Under the pieces are notes generated by a model that saw only the letters and a list, made by a program, of their open reading frames with translations, ran no database searches and had not been told where the DNA came from. Below, piece after piece: positions 25,998 to 35,471 of a DNA stretch of 64,000 nucleotides. The translations under genes were made by a program, and so were the position numbers. The stretch lies in assembly GCA_900149785.2 (NCBI GenBank), contig FSSI02000017.1:25923-89922 (forward strand), written 5' to 3'. The first letter of the stretch is position 1; each line of letters starts with the position of its first letter. The stretch comes from Sodalinema lacuna_A (GTDB lineage Bacteria > Cyanobacteriota > Cyanobacteriia > Cyanobacteriales > Geitlerinemataceae).

Positions 25998-26176
25998 GCC
26001 TCTTGCCATCCCCTCTTGGGAGGGGTTAGGGGTGGGTTATGCCTCTTGCCATCCCCTCTTGGGAGGGGTTAGGGGTGGGTTATGCCTCTTGNCTCTTGCC
26101 ATCCCCTCTTGGGAGGGGTTAGGGGTGGGTTATGCCTCTTGCCATCCCCTCTTGGGAGGGGTTAGGGGTGGGTTAT
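25998..26176 (+). repeat. Tandem repeat, 43-bp unit x 4
   Basis: Four copies of a 43-bp unit that runs GCCTCTTGCC, ATCCCCTCTTGGGAGGGG, TTAGGGGTGGGTTAT. Copies start at 25998, 26041, about 26091 and 26134; a short extra piece containing an N lies between copies 2 and 3. Each unit contains the hairpin CCCCTCTTGGGAGGGG. The array fills the intergenic space between rplY and the kinase gene. The N at 26092 suggests assembly trouble, so the true copy number is uncertain. Confidence 0.9.
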
Positions 26177-26236
26177 GCCTCTTGCCTTCTTCCCCCTGTT
26201 CCCTGTTCCCTATTCCCTATTCCCTTCTTCTAAATC

Positions 26237-27217
26237 ATGTCCAAATACAACCTTTATGCCCTCGGTAATGCCCTCGTTGACTTTGAATTTGAGTTAGATG
26301 AGGCCAAACTCTCTAGCCTCGGAATTGATAAAGGGGTGATGACTCTCATTGACGAAGAGCGTCATCATCATCTTGTCAGTGAACTGGCTCCCCATGAAGT
26401 TAAGAAAGCTTGCGGCGGTTCATCGGCGAATACTGCGATCGCCGTCAGTCAGTTTGGCGGCCGTAGTTTCTACTCCTGTCGCGTCGCCAACGACGACAGT
26501 GGCCTGTTTTATCTCGAAGACTTACAACGATGTGGCGTTGAGAGCAACATTAACCCGAACGCTCGCCCCGACGGCGTAACTGGCAAATGCTTAGTGTTTG
26601 TCACGCCCGACGCCGATCGCACCATGAACACCCACCTCGGGATTGCGGCCGAGTTTTCCAGCCAGGAGTTAGTTCCCGAAGCCATCACCGACTCTGACTA
26701 TCTCTACATCGAAGGCTATCTCGTCAGTTCCCCCACCGGTAAAGCCGCCGCCATCGAAGCCCGCAACTTGGCCCAAACCTCTGGCGTCAAAACCTCCCTG
26801 TCTCTCTCCGATCCCAACATGGTGAGTTTCTTCAAACCGGGATTATTAGAGATGATTGGCGACGGACTCGACTTCCTCTTTGCCAACGAAACCGAAGCCC
26901 TTAAACTGGCCGAGACGAATGATCTCAACCAGGCGATCGCCCATTGTCAAACCCTCGCCAAACAATTCGCCATTACCCGAGGCCCCCAAGGCTCCCTAAT
27001 TTTCGACGGAGACTCTATCATTGAACTCGATGCCGTCCCCGTAAACGCCATCGACACCGTTGGCGCCGGAGATATGTACGCCGGAGCGTTACTCTATGGA
27101 ATCACCCATGGTATGAGCCTCCCAGATGCCGGAAAACTCGCATCTAAAGCCGCCGCCCGCGTCGTCTCCAGCCTTGGTCCCCGCCTCGAACCTCAAGACA
27201 CTCGTTCACTCCTATAA
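26237..27217 (+). CDS. PfkB-family kinase, adenosine-kinase-like
   Basis: 326 aa. Motifs are GNALVDFEFE at the N-terminus, CGGSSANTAIAVSQFGG (PfkB signature 1 region), a mid-protein DPNMVSFFK, FANETEALKL, and the anion hole/catalytic base in DTVGAGDMYAGALLYGI. This arrangement matches cyanobacterial adenosine kinases (adenosine + ATP to AMP + ADP), relevant to SAM-cycle salvage. Substrate cannot be proved from motifs, and ribokinase-like sugars are an alternative. The start ATG at 26237 follows the 43-bp repeat array and an AT/C-rich leader. Confidence 0.88.
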   Translation: MSKYNLYALGNALVDFEFELDEAKLSSLGIDKGVMTLIDEERHHHLVSELAPHEVKKACGGSSANTAIAVSQFGGRSFYSCRVANDDSGLFYLEDLQRCGVESNINPNARPDGVTGKCLVFVTPDADRTMNTHLGIAAEFSSQELVPEAITDSDYLYIEGYLVSSPTGKAAAIEARNLAQTSGVKTSLSLSDPNMVSFFKPGLLEMIGDGLDFLFANETEALKLAETNDLNQAIAHCQTLAKQFAITRGPQGSLIFDGDSIIELDAVPVNAIDTVGAGDMYAGALLYGITHGMSLPDAGKLASKAAARVVSSLGPRLEPQDTRSLL

Positions 27218-27287
27218 CCGTAAACGGTGGACAGTTGAGCGCACCATGACCCCTCAACTGTCCACCCTCAACCCTTAACGATAAACA

Positions 27288-28808
27288 ATGTCTTCCCTTC
27301 CCCCTCTGATTCAACAGATGCAGCAACCGGAGTTTTACCCCCATCCGGTGACGCAACCGATTGAACTCAAACAAACTCATGGCTCGTTTGTTCTATTGAC
27401 GGGAGAGTTTGTCTACAAAGTCAAAAAATCTGTTGATTTAGGATTTTTTGACTATTCAACGGTGGAGAAACGGAAGCATTTTTGTCAAGAGGAATTACGT
27501 TTAAATCAACGAGGTGCGCCGGGCATCTATTTGGCGGTCTTACCGATTATCCAGCACGGCGATCGCTTTCTCTTAGATAGCAACGAAAATAGCGATAAAG
27601 ACCCCGTTGACTATACCCTAAAAATGCGACAGTTTCCCAAAGATAATCTCTTTGTAGACTTACTCGATCGCGGGGAACTCACTCACGCTCAGATGGAAGA
27701 CTTGGGGCGACTGGTGGCTGACTATCACGCTGAAGCAGCCACGAGCGAGGAGATTTCTCAGTTTGGAGAAATTGCCGCCATTCGTGAAGCCATTGACGAC
27801 AACTATCACTATACTCAAGCCTATATTGGGCGAGTTCAAAGCCAAAAACAGTTTCAGGAAACAAAAGCCTATAGCGATCGCATCTTCACAGACCATCCCG
27901 ACTGGTTTCAAGCACGAATCGCCAACGGCAAAATTCGCAACTGTCACGGGGATTTACACCTACGCAACATTGCACTTTGGGGCGACCGTATTCTTCTGTT
28001 TGACTGCATCGAATTTAACCAATCTTTTCGCTATGTCGATGTCATGTACGATGTCGCCTTTACCGTCATGGATTGTCAAGCCAGGGGACGGCCCGATTTA
28101 GGAAACGCTTTCCTCAACACCTACCTCGAATGGACAGGAGATTGGCAAGGATTGCGCGTTTTACCCCTCTATCTCAGCCGTCAGGCCTATGTTCGCGCCA
28201 AAGTGACCTCCTTCCTCCTCGACGACAATTCCATCCCCCCCCAGGAGAAAGAAGCCGCCGCTCAGACCGCCGCTGACTATTATCATCTCGCCTGGAGCTA
28301 TACTCAATCCAAGTCCGGGGAAATTATTATGATGTCCGGGTTATCGGGGTCAGGTAAAAGTACGACAGGCCGACAAATTGCTCAAAGCCAAAGCGGGATT
28401 CAAATTCGCTCTGATGCGGTTCGTAAACACCTAGCAGGTGTTCCTCTCAATCAACGGGGACCCGATGCGATTTATTGCCCCGAAATGAGCGATCGCACCT
28501 ATAGCCAACTCGCAGACTTGGGGGTTATGTTAGCGGATTTGGGCTGGACCGTCATTCTTGATGCTAAATACGATCGCCGCCGCTGGCGAGACAAGGTTCA
28601 CGAGCGATCGCAAGCCGCGAATATCCCCCTAAAAATCGTTCATTGTCAAGCCCCGTTAGCGGTCTTAGAAGCCCGTCTGACGCAACGAACTGGGGACATC
28701 GCTGATGCAACCGCCGACCTTCTCGCCAAGCAAGCTGAACAGGCGGAAGACTTCACGCCCTACGAGCGATCGCTCCTCGTAGATCGCCCCGAATCTAACC
28801 TGAATTAA
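27288..28808 (+). CDS. Fused APH-like kinase and P-loop kinase
   Basis: 506 aa. The N-terminal half (about 1-330) has an aminoglycoside-phosphotransferase-like fold: VYKVKKSVDLGFFDYST, catalytic-loop NCHGDLHLRNIALW and a metal-binding LFDCIEFN. The C-terminal half starts at about 346 with the Walker A sequence MSGLSGSGKSTTGRQIA, then IRSDAVRKHLAG and VILDAKYDRRRWR, like gluconate/zeta-type small-molecule kinases. This two-domain protein is widespread in bacteria, but its substrate is not known to me. It starts 70 bp after the PfkB kinase gene on the same strand, so co-transcription is likely. Confidence 0.85.
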   Translation: MSSLPPLIQQMQQPEFYPHPVTQPIELKQTHGSFVLLTGEFVYKVKKSVDLGFFDYSTVEKRKHFCQEELRLNQRGAPGIYLAVLPIIQHGDRFLLDSNENSDKDPVDYTLKMRQFPKDNLFVDLLDRGELTHAQMEDLGRLVADYHAEAATSEEISQFGEIAAIREAIDDNYHYTQAYIGRVQSQKQFQETKAYSDRIFTDHPDWFQARIANGKIRNCHGDLHLRNIALWGDRILLFDCIEFNQSFRYVDVMYDVAFTVMDCQARGRPDLGNAFLNTYLEWTGDWQGLRVLPLYLSRQAYVRAKVTSFLLDDNSIPPQEKEAAAQTAADYYHLAWSYTQSKSGEIIMMSGLSGSGKSTTGRQIAQSQSGIQIRSDAVRKHLAGVPLNQRGPDAIYCPEMSDRTYSQLADLGVMLADLGWTVILDAKYDRRRWRDKVHERSQAANIPLKIVHCQAPLAVLEARLTQRTGDIADATADLLAKQAEQAEDFTPYERSLLVDRPESNLN

Positions 28809-28842
28809 ACACAAGATGATATGGAATTTCAGAGGTTCATTC

Positions 28843-29298
28843 TTAACGACTCCCAAATCCTCGGGCCATCAAACTCGCAAACAGAGGAATTAGCAAAAAT
28901 CCTACAATTTCCACACTGACTAGGGTCGATAGCACCTGAAACTTGACGCGACTCAACACCGGCGCCGCCGACTCCCGCAACTCCTTAATCCAGAGGATAA
29001 AGGTGATCGTCGGATAAATCGATAACGCTCCCACAAACAAAAATAAACCGATTTTTGTCCAAAAAATGGGATTGTTCATATAATAAGCTGCCCCTTTCCC
29101 AAAATAGAGGACGCGCCAAATTCCAGTCACGAGAACCACAATCGCCGACAGTCCATACACAGAATCAGCAATCACAATCCGTTGCGCTTCTTCAAAACTG
29201 AGACGTTCTCGAAGACTGATTCGTTCAACTACCAGAGCGGCGATCGCCAACATAAAGGCAATATAGTGAAAATAGGCAACAATAGCACTGTTTAACAT
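28843..29298 (-). CDS. DUF2214-like integral membrane protein
   Basis: 151 aa from the ATG at 29298; a longer upstream start would run through the 11-bp tandem repeat and is unlikely. Four membrane helices are visible: AYFHYIAFMLAIAALVVE, SVYGLSAIVVLVTGIW, WTKIGLFLFVGALSIYPTI and VEIVGFLLIPLFASLMAR. The VYGLSAIVVLVTGIWRVLYFGKG block is typical of the DUF2214 family, of unknown function. A His in helix 1 and an Arg-Tyr-Phe-Gly-Lys-Gly loop are conserved-looking. It is convergent with the APH/P-loop kinase gene. Confidence 0.8.
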   Translation of the reverse strand: MLNSAIVAYFHYIAFMLAIAALVVERISLRERLSFEEAQRIVIADSVYGLSAIVVLVTGIWRVLYFGKGAAYYMNNPIFWTKIGLFLFVGALSIYPTITFILWIKELRESAAPVLSRVKFQVLSTLVSVEIVGFLLIPLFASLMARGFGSR

Positions 29299-29324
29299 GA
29301 TTGACTCTCTACAGATTCCTGAAA

Positions 29325-29357
29325 AATTGACAAAGAATTGACAAAGAATTGACAAAG
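29325..29357 (+). repeat. Tandem repeat, 11 bp x 3
   Basis: Three exact copies of AATTGACAAAG, about 27 bases upstream of the minus-strand DUF2214-like start codon, within its probable promoter/leader. Confidence 0.9.
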
Positions 29358-29861
29358 AAAAGCCCATTGAGACCTCAAACAACCGTTCCTAGCCTAAACT
29401 CAAAACAAACTTGCCTTAAGCCAAACCTTGAATCCAACCTTGGACTCGACCGCCGCCAGACTCAACAGTTGGGCTAGACCTTGGGCCACACCTTGAGCAA
29501 AGATTTACTCAACAACGATACTATCATAATTTCCCACAAACCCAGGCCAGAGAGAGACCCCTCAGCCCCCGCCGCGATCGCCAATTCGTCAACAAACCAT
29601 TACCCACGTTGCCAGAGTGGGGGATTTTCAACTAGAATTTATGCTTTAAAATCGAAATAGGTAGTCGAGATCGGCCGTTGTCAGAACGAGATCCAAGGCA
29701 TTGTTCCTAACCCAAAGCCGCTTTGCCAACGAATTGACGTTCAAAGCAAGTCCTTGTTAAAACCCCCCTCCCGAATGGGATGGTCAGCTTTACCCGAGGC
29801 GATCGTGGCAAATCGTACCTCAAAGCTGACGCTGTAACGTAACGTTTCCGATGCAGATCCC

Positions 29862-29909
29862 CCCACATCCAGTCCCACATCCAGTCCCACGTACAATCCC
29901 ACGTACATC
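29862..29909 (+). repeat. Tandem repeat, 12 bp x 4, two variants
   Basis: CCCACATCCAGT twice, then CCCACGTACAAT and CCCACGTACATC. The unit changed partway through the array. It lies about 175 bases upstream of the gltS start. Confidence 0.85.
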
Positions 29910-30083
29910 CCCGACTCAGAATGTCCCACCGGCAACTGTGGGACGTTATCATCTCCGTGACGATCTTCAGGATGGCCATCCTAAACCCTGGGAGTCGATC
30001 TCCACCCCAAACTCTGACGCCGAGTCTCTCGAACTATCCCACCCACAAAAAAGCTAGAATACCCATCACGTAGAGGAACGAAC

Positions 30084-33000
30084 ATGGATCGAATGGGCAT
30101 CAACCGCAACGCAAACCAGCAAACCCCCCCGCAATCAGACCCCAACCGAGCAGCCAGTGCGCCTCGGGAGGGACAACGTTGGCTCGTTGAAGAGCGAGAC
30201 GCTTGTGGGGTTGGCTTTATTGCCGCACCGAACGGACAGGGCAACCATGACATCGTCGGTAAAGCCCTCGCCGCCCTCTCCTGTCTCGAACATCGGGGTG
30301 GATGCAGTGCCGACGACGACTCCGGAGACGGAGCCGGGATTCTTATGGCCATTCCTTGGACCCTGATTGAACAATGGTGTCAAGAGAACAACCTGACTTC
30401 AGCGGTTCGTGAGCGCATGGCCGTGGCCATGATCTTTTTGCCCCAAGACGAAGAAACCGCCCAAGAAGCCCGGGACGTCGTCAACGAAAACCTAGAAAAA
30501 GCTGGATTTAACATCATCGGTTGGCGTGTAGTTCCCGTCAATCCTGACGTTCTCGGTCCCCAAGCCAAAACCCTCCAGCCGCAAATCGAGCAAGTCATTG
30601 TCAGCCATAACGAACTCGACGGAGACGAACTTGAACGGGCCACCTTCTACGGACGGCGTTTGATTGGCAAAAACCTAAACGAGCATCCTGCCATCCAATG
30701 GGGCTATAACTTCTATATCTGCTCCCTCTCCAACCGCACCATCGTCTACAAAGCCATGGTGCGCTCAGCCGTCCTGGGAGACTTCTACCGCGACCTGCCA
30801 AACCCCGACTGCACCAGCTCCTTCGCCGTCTATCACCGCCGCTTCAGCACCAACACCATGCCTCGCTGGCCCCTGGCGCAACCCATGCGCCTACTGGGTC
30901 ATAACGGCGAAATCAATACCCTCCTCGGGAACATCAACTGGATGAAAGCCCGTAGCCAGGACTTAGACCATGACGTATGGGGCGATCGCATCGACACCCT
31001 GCTGCCCATCGTTCACGCCGACAACAGCGACTCGGCCAACCTAGACAACGTCATGGAACTGTTAGTGCGTTCCGGGCGCAGTCCCCTCGAAGCCTTAATG
31101 CTGATGGTTCCCGAAGCCTACATGAACCAACCGGAACTCGAAGCCTATCCGGAAGTCTTAGACTTCTACAAATACTACAGCGGCGTTCAAGAAGCCTGGG
31201 ATGGCCCCGCCCTGTTAGCCTTCAGTGATGGTAAAGTCGTCGGTGCAGCCCTCGATCGCAACGGCTTACGGCCCGCTCGCTACATCCTCACCAAAGACGG
31301 CTTCGTTATCGTCTCGTCTGAAGCCGGAACCGTCCCCATTGACCCCGCCAACATCCTCGAAAGTGGCCGTCTCGGACCCGGACAAACCCTTGCCGTTGAC
31401 CTCGAACATCACAAACTCCTCAAAAACTGGGATGTCAAACGGCAAGTCGCTGCCAAACATCCCTTCGGCGAGTGGGTTGCCGCTCGACCCATTTTGGGGA
31501 AAGCCGAGACCGACTCCCCCTTCCAAGTCGATGGCGAGAGCCTTGTACAACAACAAACCGCCTTCGGCTACACCAAAGAAGACGTCGATATGGTGGTGGT
31601 TCCCATGGCCCGAGATGCCAAAGAACCCACCTTCTGCATGGGAGACGACATTCCCCTGGCCGTCCTCTCGGACAAACCCCGCCTCCTCTACGACTACTTC
31701 AAACAGCGCTTTGCTCAAGTCACCAACCCCGCCATCGACCCCCTGCGGGAAGGCTTGGTCATGTCCCTGGAAATGAAACTCGGACGACGAGGCAACCTCC
31801 TCGATCGCGCCCCCGGCCCCGATCGCCTGCTGCGTATCGAGAGTCCTGTCCTCGGAGAAAATGACCTCAGCGGCATCCGTAACAGCGTTCTCAAGACCGT
31901 AACCCTCTCGACCTTCTTTGACCTCAATACCGGGGCAGAGGGGCTAAAACCGGCAGTAGAAGCCCTCTGTGAGCAAGCCGCCGCCGCCATTGAAGACGGG
32001 GCGGAAATCCTCATCCTCAGCGATCGCACCGACGGCAACGGCAACCCCAGCCTCGTCGGCGAAGACAACAGCTACATTCCCCCACTCCTAGCCGTCGGCG
32101 CCGTTCACCACTCCCTCATCGCCCGAGGCCGACGGATGAAAGCCTCCCTCGTCGTCGATACCGCCCAATGCTGGAGTACCCACCAGTACGCCTGTCTCAT
32201 TGGCTATGGCGCCAGTGCCGTTTGTCCCTATCTGACCTGGGAAACCCTGCGTCAATGGGTCAACAACGATCGCACCCAATCCATGATGAAATCCGGAAAA
32301 CTGCCGGAATTGACCCTAGCTGACGTACAAGCCAACTACCGCAAAGCCGCCGAAGCCGGATTGCTGAAAATTCTCTCCAAAATGGGAATTTCCCTACTCA
32401 CCAGTTACCAAGGGGCGCAAATCTTTGAAGCCATTGGCATCGGCGCCGACTTGCTGGACTTGGGCATGAAGGGAACCGCCTCGCGCATTGGTGGCATGAC
32501 CGTCGCTGACTTAGGTCGCGAAGTCCTCAGTTTCCACAAACGGGCCTTCCCCCATGTCGCGAAGTTGGAAAACTACGGCTTCGTGCAATATCGCAAAGGG
32601 GGCGAATATCACGGCAACAACCCCGACATGACAAAAGTGCTGCACAAAGCCGTGCGCGAGCAGCAGTACGACCATTACGAGGTCTATAAAAATCACCTGA
32701 TGAACCGTCCGGTGACCGCCCTGCGGGACCTCTTAGACTTGGAGGGCGATCGCCCCTCAATCCCCATCGAAGAGGTCGAACCCATCGAGGCCATCCTCAA
32801 ACGCTTCTGCACCGGCGGAATGTCCCTCGGCGCCCTCTCCCCAGAAGCCCACGAAACCTTGGCGATCGCCATGAACCGCATCGGCGGCAAATCCAACTCC
32901 GGCGAAGGGGGAGAAGATCCCGCACGCTTCCAAATCATCGATGACGTAGACGAAAACGGCTTCTCCAACATTCGTCCCCAACTCAAAGGCCTCAAATCCG

Positions 33001-34736
33001 GCGATACCGCCTCCTCCGCCATCAAACAAGTGGCCTCAGGACGCTTTGGTGTGACTCCCGAATATCTCATGCACGCCAAACAAATCGAGATTAAAGTCGC
33101 CCAGGGGGCAAAACCCGGAGAAGGAGGACAACTTCCCGGCCGCAAAGTCAGCGAATATATCGCCATGTTGCGCCGCTCAAAACCCGGCGTCCCCCTCATC
33201 TCCCCCCCTCCCCACCATGACATCTACTCCATTGAAGATTTGGCGCAACTGATTTTTGACCTGCACCAAATTAACCCCGAAGCTGGAGTGTCCGTGAAAC
33301 TGGTGTCCTCCGTCGGGATTGGAACCATCGCCGCTGGGGTGGCCAAAGCCAACGCCGATGTCATCCAAATTTCGGGTCATGACGGCGGAACCGGCGCCTC
33401 TCCCCTGAGTTCGATTAAACACGCCGGTAGTCCCTGGGAATTGGGCCTGACGGAAGTCCATCGCGTCCTCATGGAAAACCAACTCCGAGAACGAGTCACC
33501 CTGCGCACTGATGGGGGAATCCGCTCCGGTTGGGATGTGGTTATGGCCGCTCTCATGGGCGCTCAGGAATATGGCTTCGGAACCATTGCTATGATTGCTG
33601 AAGGCTGCATTATGGCGCGGGTTTGCCACATGAATAGCTGTCCCGTGGGTGTGACCACGCAACGGGAAGACCTGCGCAAACGCTTCCCCGGGATTCCCGA
33701 GAACGTGGTCAACTTCTTCCTGTTTGTTGCCGAAGAAGTGCGATCGCTCCTGGCTCGCCTCGGCTATCGCTCTCTCAATGACCTCATTGGCCGCTCTGAC
33801 TTGCTCAAAGTTCGTCAAGAGGTGCAATTGAGCAAACCTCAGTCCATCGACCTCAAATGCTTGACCGACTTACCTCAAGCCGAGAATCATGACTGGGCCA
33901 ATCCCCAACCCGTTCACAGCAACGGTCCCGTGTTGGATGAGCAGATTTTGGCCGATCCTGACATCGCCAATGCCATTCAAAACCAAGGTTCCGTCAGCAA
34001 AACCATTGAGATTGTCAACACCGATCGCTGTGTGGGAGCGCGCATCGCCGGAGTCATCGCCAAGAAATATGGCAACAGCGGCTTTGAAGGACAATTAGAT
34101 CTCACCTTTACCGGTAGTGCGGGCCAGAGTTTTGCCGCCTTCAACCTCCCCGGAATGGTCTTAACCCTAGCCGGGGAAGCCAACGACTATGTGGGTAAAG
34201 GAATGCACGGCGGAGAAATTTGCATCAAACCGGCCGCTGGAACCACCTTTGACCCAGCCGAAAACGTCATCCTCGGCAACACCTGTCTCTATGGCTCAAC
34301 GGGTGGCATCTTGTTCGCTCAAGGCTCGGCCGGAGAACGATTTGCCGTTCGCAACTCGAAAGGTCAAGCCGTCATCGAAGGCGCTGGTGACCACTGTTGC
34401 GAATATATGACCGGTGGTGTCGTCGTCGTACTCGGCCCCGTCGGCCGCAACGTCGGCGCCGGAATGACCGGTGGGTTAGCCTACTTCCTCGATGAAGATG
34501 GCAAGTTCCCCGCCAAAGTCAACCCGGAAATTGTCAAGATTCAGCGGGTTTCGACCCCAGCCGGTGAAGAGCAGTTGAAGTCTCTGATTCAAGCTCACGG
34601 CGATCGCGGCAGTGCCAAGGCTCAACGGATTCTGGAGAACTGGTCAACCTATCTACCTCAGTTTTGGCAGGTGGTTCCTCCGAGTGAGGCCGACTCTCCC
34701 CAAGCGGCTGAAGCGAAAGCGTTTGCCAATGCCTAG
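30084..34736 (+). CDS. gltS: Ferredoxin-dependent glutamate synthase (Fd-GOGAT)
   Basis: 1550 aa. It converts glutamine + 2-oxoglutarate to two glutamates using photosynthetic ferredoxin, completing the GS-GOGAT cycle fed by the nitrate genes at 53000-58500. The mature N-terminal nucleophile is Cys41 in ERDACGVGFIA, after a propeptide. The amidotransferase domain shows YHRRFSTNT and GHNGEINTL. The central and FMN-binding synthase domains show GEGGEDPARF, SGRFGVTPEYL, GAKPGEGGQLPG, ISPPPHHDIYSIEDLAQLI and GHDGGTGASPLSS. The 3Fe-4S motif is CHMNSCPVGVTTQ. The C-terminal beta-helix has repeated G-rich turns (YVGKGMHGG, GAGMTGGLAY). AGAGGA lies 8-10 bases before the ATG. A strong terminator follows. 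Confidence 0.98.
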   Translation: MDRMGINRNANQQTPPQSDPNRAASAPREGQRWLVEERDACGVGFIAAPNGQGNHDIVGKALAALSCLEHRGGCSADDDSGDGAGILMAIPWTLIEQWCQENNLTSAVRERMAVAMIFLPQDEETAQEARDVVNENLEKAGFNIIGWRVVPVNPDVLGPQAKTLQPQIEQVIVSHNELDGDELERATFYGRRLIGKNLNEHPAIQWGYNFYICSLSNRTIVYKAMVRSAVLGDFYRDLPNPDCTSSFAVYHRRFSTNTMPRWPLAQPMRLLGHNGEINTLLGNINWMKARSQDLDHDVWGDRIDTLLPIVHADNSDSANLDNVMELLVRSGRSPLEALMLMVPEAYMNQPELEAYPEVLDFYKYYSGVQEAWDGPALLAFSDGKVVGAALDRNGLRPARYILTKDGFVIVSSEAGTVPIDPANILESGRLGPGQTLAVDLEHHKLLKNWDVKRQVAAKHPFGEWVAARPILGKAETDSPFQVDGESLVQQQTAFGYTKEDVDMVVVPMARDAKEPTFCMGDDIPLAVLSDKPRLLYDYFKQRFAQVTNPAIDPLREGLVMSLEMKLGRRGNLLDRAPGPDRLLRIESPVLGENDLSGIRNSVLKTVTLSTFFDLNTGAEGLKPAVEALCEQAAAAIEDGAEILILSDRTDGNGNPSLVGEDNSYIPPLLAVGAVHHSLIARGRRMKASLVVDTAQCWSTHQYACLIGYGASAVCPYLTWETLRQWVNNDRTQSMMKSGKLPELTLADVQANYRKAAEAGLLKILSKMGISLLTSYQGAQIFEAIGIGADLLDLGMKGTASRIGGMTVADLGREVLSFHKRAFPHVAKLENYGFVQYRKGGEYHGNNPDMTKVLHKAVREQQYDHYEVYKNHLMNRPVTALRDLLDLEGDRPSIPIEEVEPIEAILKRFCTGGMSLGALSPEAHETLAIAMNRIGGKSNSGEGGEDPARFQIIDDVDENGFSNIRPQLKGLKSGDTASSAIKQVASGRFGVTPEYLMHAKQIEIKVAQGAKPGEGGQLPGRKVSEYIAMLRRSKPGVPLISPPPHHDIYSIEDLAQLIFDLHQINPEAGVSVKLVSSVGIGTIAAGVAKANADVIQISGHDGGTGASPLSSIKHAGSPWELGLTEVHRVLMENQLRERVTLRTDGGIRSGWDVVMAALMGAQEYGFGTIAMIAEGCIMARVCHMNSCPVGVTTQREDLRKRFPGIPENVVNFFLFVAEEVRSLLARLGYRSLNDLIGRSDLLKVRQEVQLSKPQSIDLKCLTDLPQAENHDWANPQPVHSNGPVLDEQILADPDIANAIQNQGSVSKTIEIVNTDRCVGARIAGVIAKKYGNSGFEGQLDLTFTGSAGQSFAAFNLPGMVLTLAGEANDYVGKGMHGGEICIKPAAGTTFDPAENVILGNTCLYGSTGGILFAQGSAGERFAVRNSKGQAVIEGAGDHCCEYMTGGVVVVLGPVGRNVGAGMTGGLAYFLDEDGKFPAKVNPEIVKIQRVSTPAGEEQLKSLIQAHGDRGSAKAQRILENWSTYLPQFWQVVPPSEADSPQAAEAKAFANA

Positions 34737-34761
34737 TTCCCATTAGCCTAGTTTGACGTTT

Positions 34762-34790
34762 CCCCCCTGTAATTCTCAGGGGGGTTTTTG
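34762..34790 (+). terminator. Rho-independent terminator of gltS
   Basis: CCCCCCTG-TAATTCT-CAGGGGGG followed by TTTTT, 26 bases after the stop codon. Confidence 0.93.
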
Positions 34791-34860
34791 GTACGAAGTC
34801 GGGGCGATACGCTCGTCTTTCGCTAGAATATGGCCAATCAATGGAGGATAAAAAACTGAG

Positions 34861-35460
34861 ATGACAGCAACTACGGTTGAACGCTTACACAGTTTTGAAG
34901 AGTATCTTCAGTATGATGATGGAACAGACAATCGCTATGAATTAGTCAAGGGAAAGTTAGAACCCATGAATCCCCCAACGATTAGACATTTGCTCATTGC
35001 TGATTTTCTTCAGGATGTATTGAAGGCAGAAATTGCTCGGATGAACTCACCTTGGCTTTGTTTTAAAGAAGCAGGAGTCAGAACCGGCTTGAGAAAGTCC
35101 CGCTTAGTGGATGTTTGCGTCGTCTCTCGGGACCAGGTGATGGATGCACTCGATCGCTCGGCGGTGTTCCAAACCCCTCCGTTGCTAGTGATTGAAATTG
35201 TTAGTCCCGAATCGGTGAACCGCGATTATCGCTACAAACGCTCGGAATATGCCGCCGCTGAAATCCCTGAATATTGGATTGTTGATCCAATGGTCAATCA
35301 AATCTCGGTGTTGCGCCTGGAGGAAGGATTATATGAAGAGAGTCAGTTTACACAGACGCAACCCATTGTTTCTCAACAGTTTGCAGACTTAAACTTGACA
35401 GTAGATCAGGTGTTTGCGGCTGCCAACTTAGGGAACTCGTCTCCAGAGTCACCCTCCTAA
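34861..35460 (+). CDS. Uma2-family (DUF820) putative nuclease
   Basis: 199 aa. The family has a PD-(D/E)XK restriction-endonuclease-like fold and is expanded in cyanobacteria, with unknown targets. Visible elements are RYELVKGKLEPMNPPTIRHL at the N-terminus, LVDVCVVS (catalytic Asp), PLLVIEIVSPES (catalytic Glu) and YRYKRSEYAAAEIPEYWIVD (Lys and dimer helix). All active-site positions seem intact. It stands alone between the gltS terminator and a convergent gene. Confidence 0.9.
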   Translation: MTATTVERLHSFEEYLQYDDGTDNRYELVKGKLEPMNPPTIRHLLIADFLQDVLKAEIARMNSPWLCFKEAGVRTGLRKSRLVDVCVVSRDQVMDALDRSAVFQTPPLLVIEIVSPESVNRDYRYKRSEYAAAEIPEYWIVDPMVNQISVLRLEEGLYEESQFTQTQPIVSQQFADLNLTVDQVFAAANLGNSSPESPS

Positions 35461-35471
35461 TTGAGCCTCAT

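Larger units (their letters stand above)
29299..30083. other. Intergenic region upstream of Fd-GOGAT
   Basis: About 785 bases with no convincing gene. It holds three tandem copies of AATTGACAAAG (29325-29357) and a 12-bp tandem array at 29862-29909. TAGAAT at about 30055 is a possible -10 element for gltS. No GTA-N8-TAC NtcA site was found here. Small minus-strand frames over the 12-bp array are repeat-derived and rejected. Confidence 0.5.

Noticed and set aside
29862..29979. Trp/Asp/Met-rich minus-strand frame upstream of gltS
   Set aside because: Its repeat pattern is just the 12-bp tandem DNA repeat read in frame; no start signal.
33177..33827. 216-codon minus-strand frame opposite gltS
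   Set aside because: Shadow of a clear Fd-GOGAT gene.
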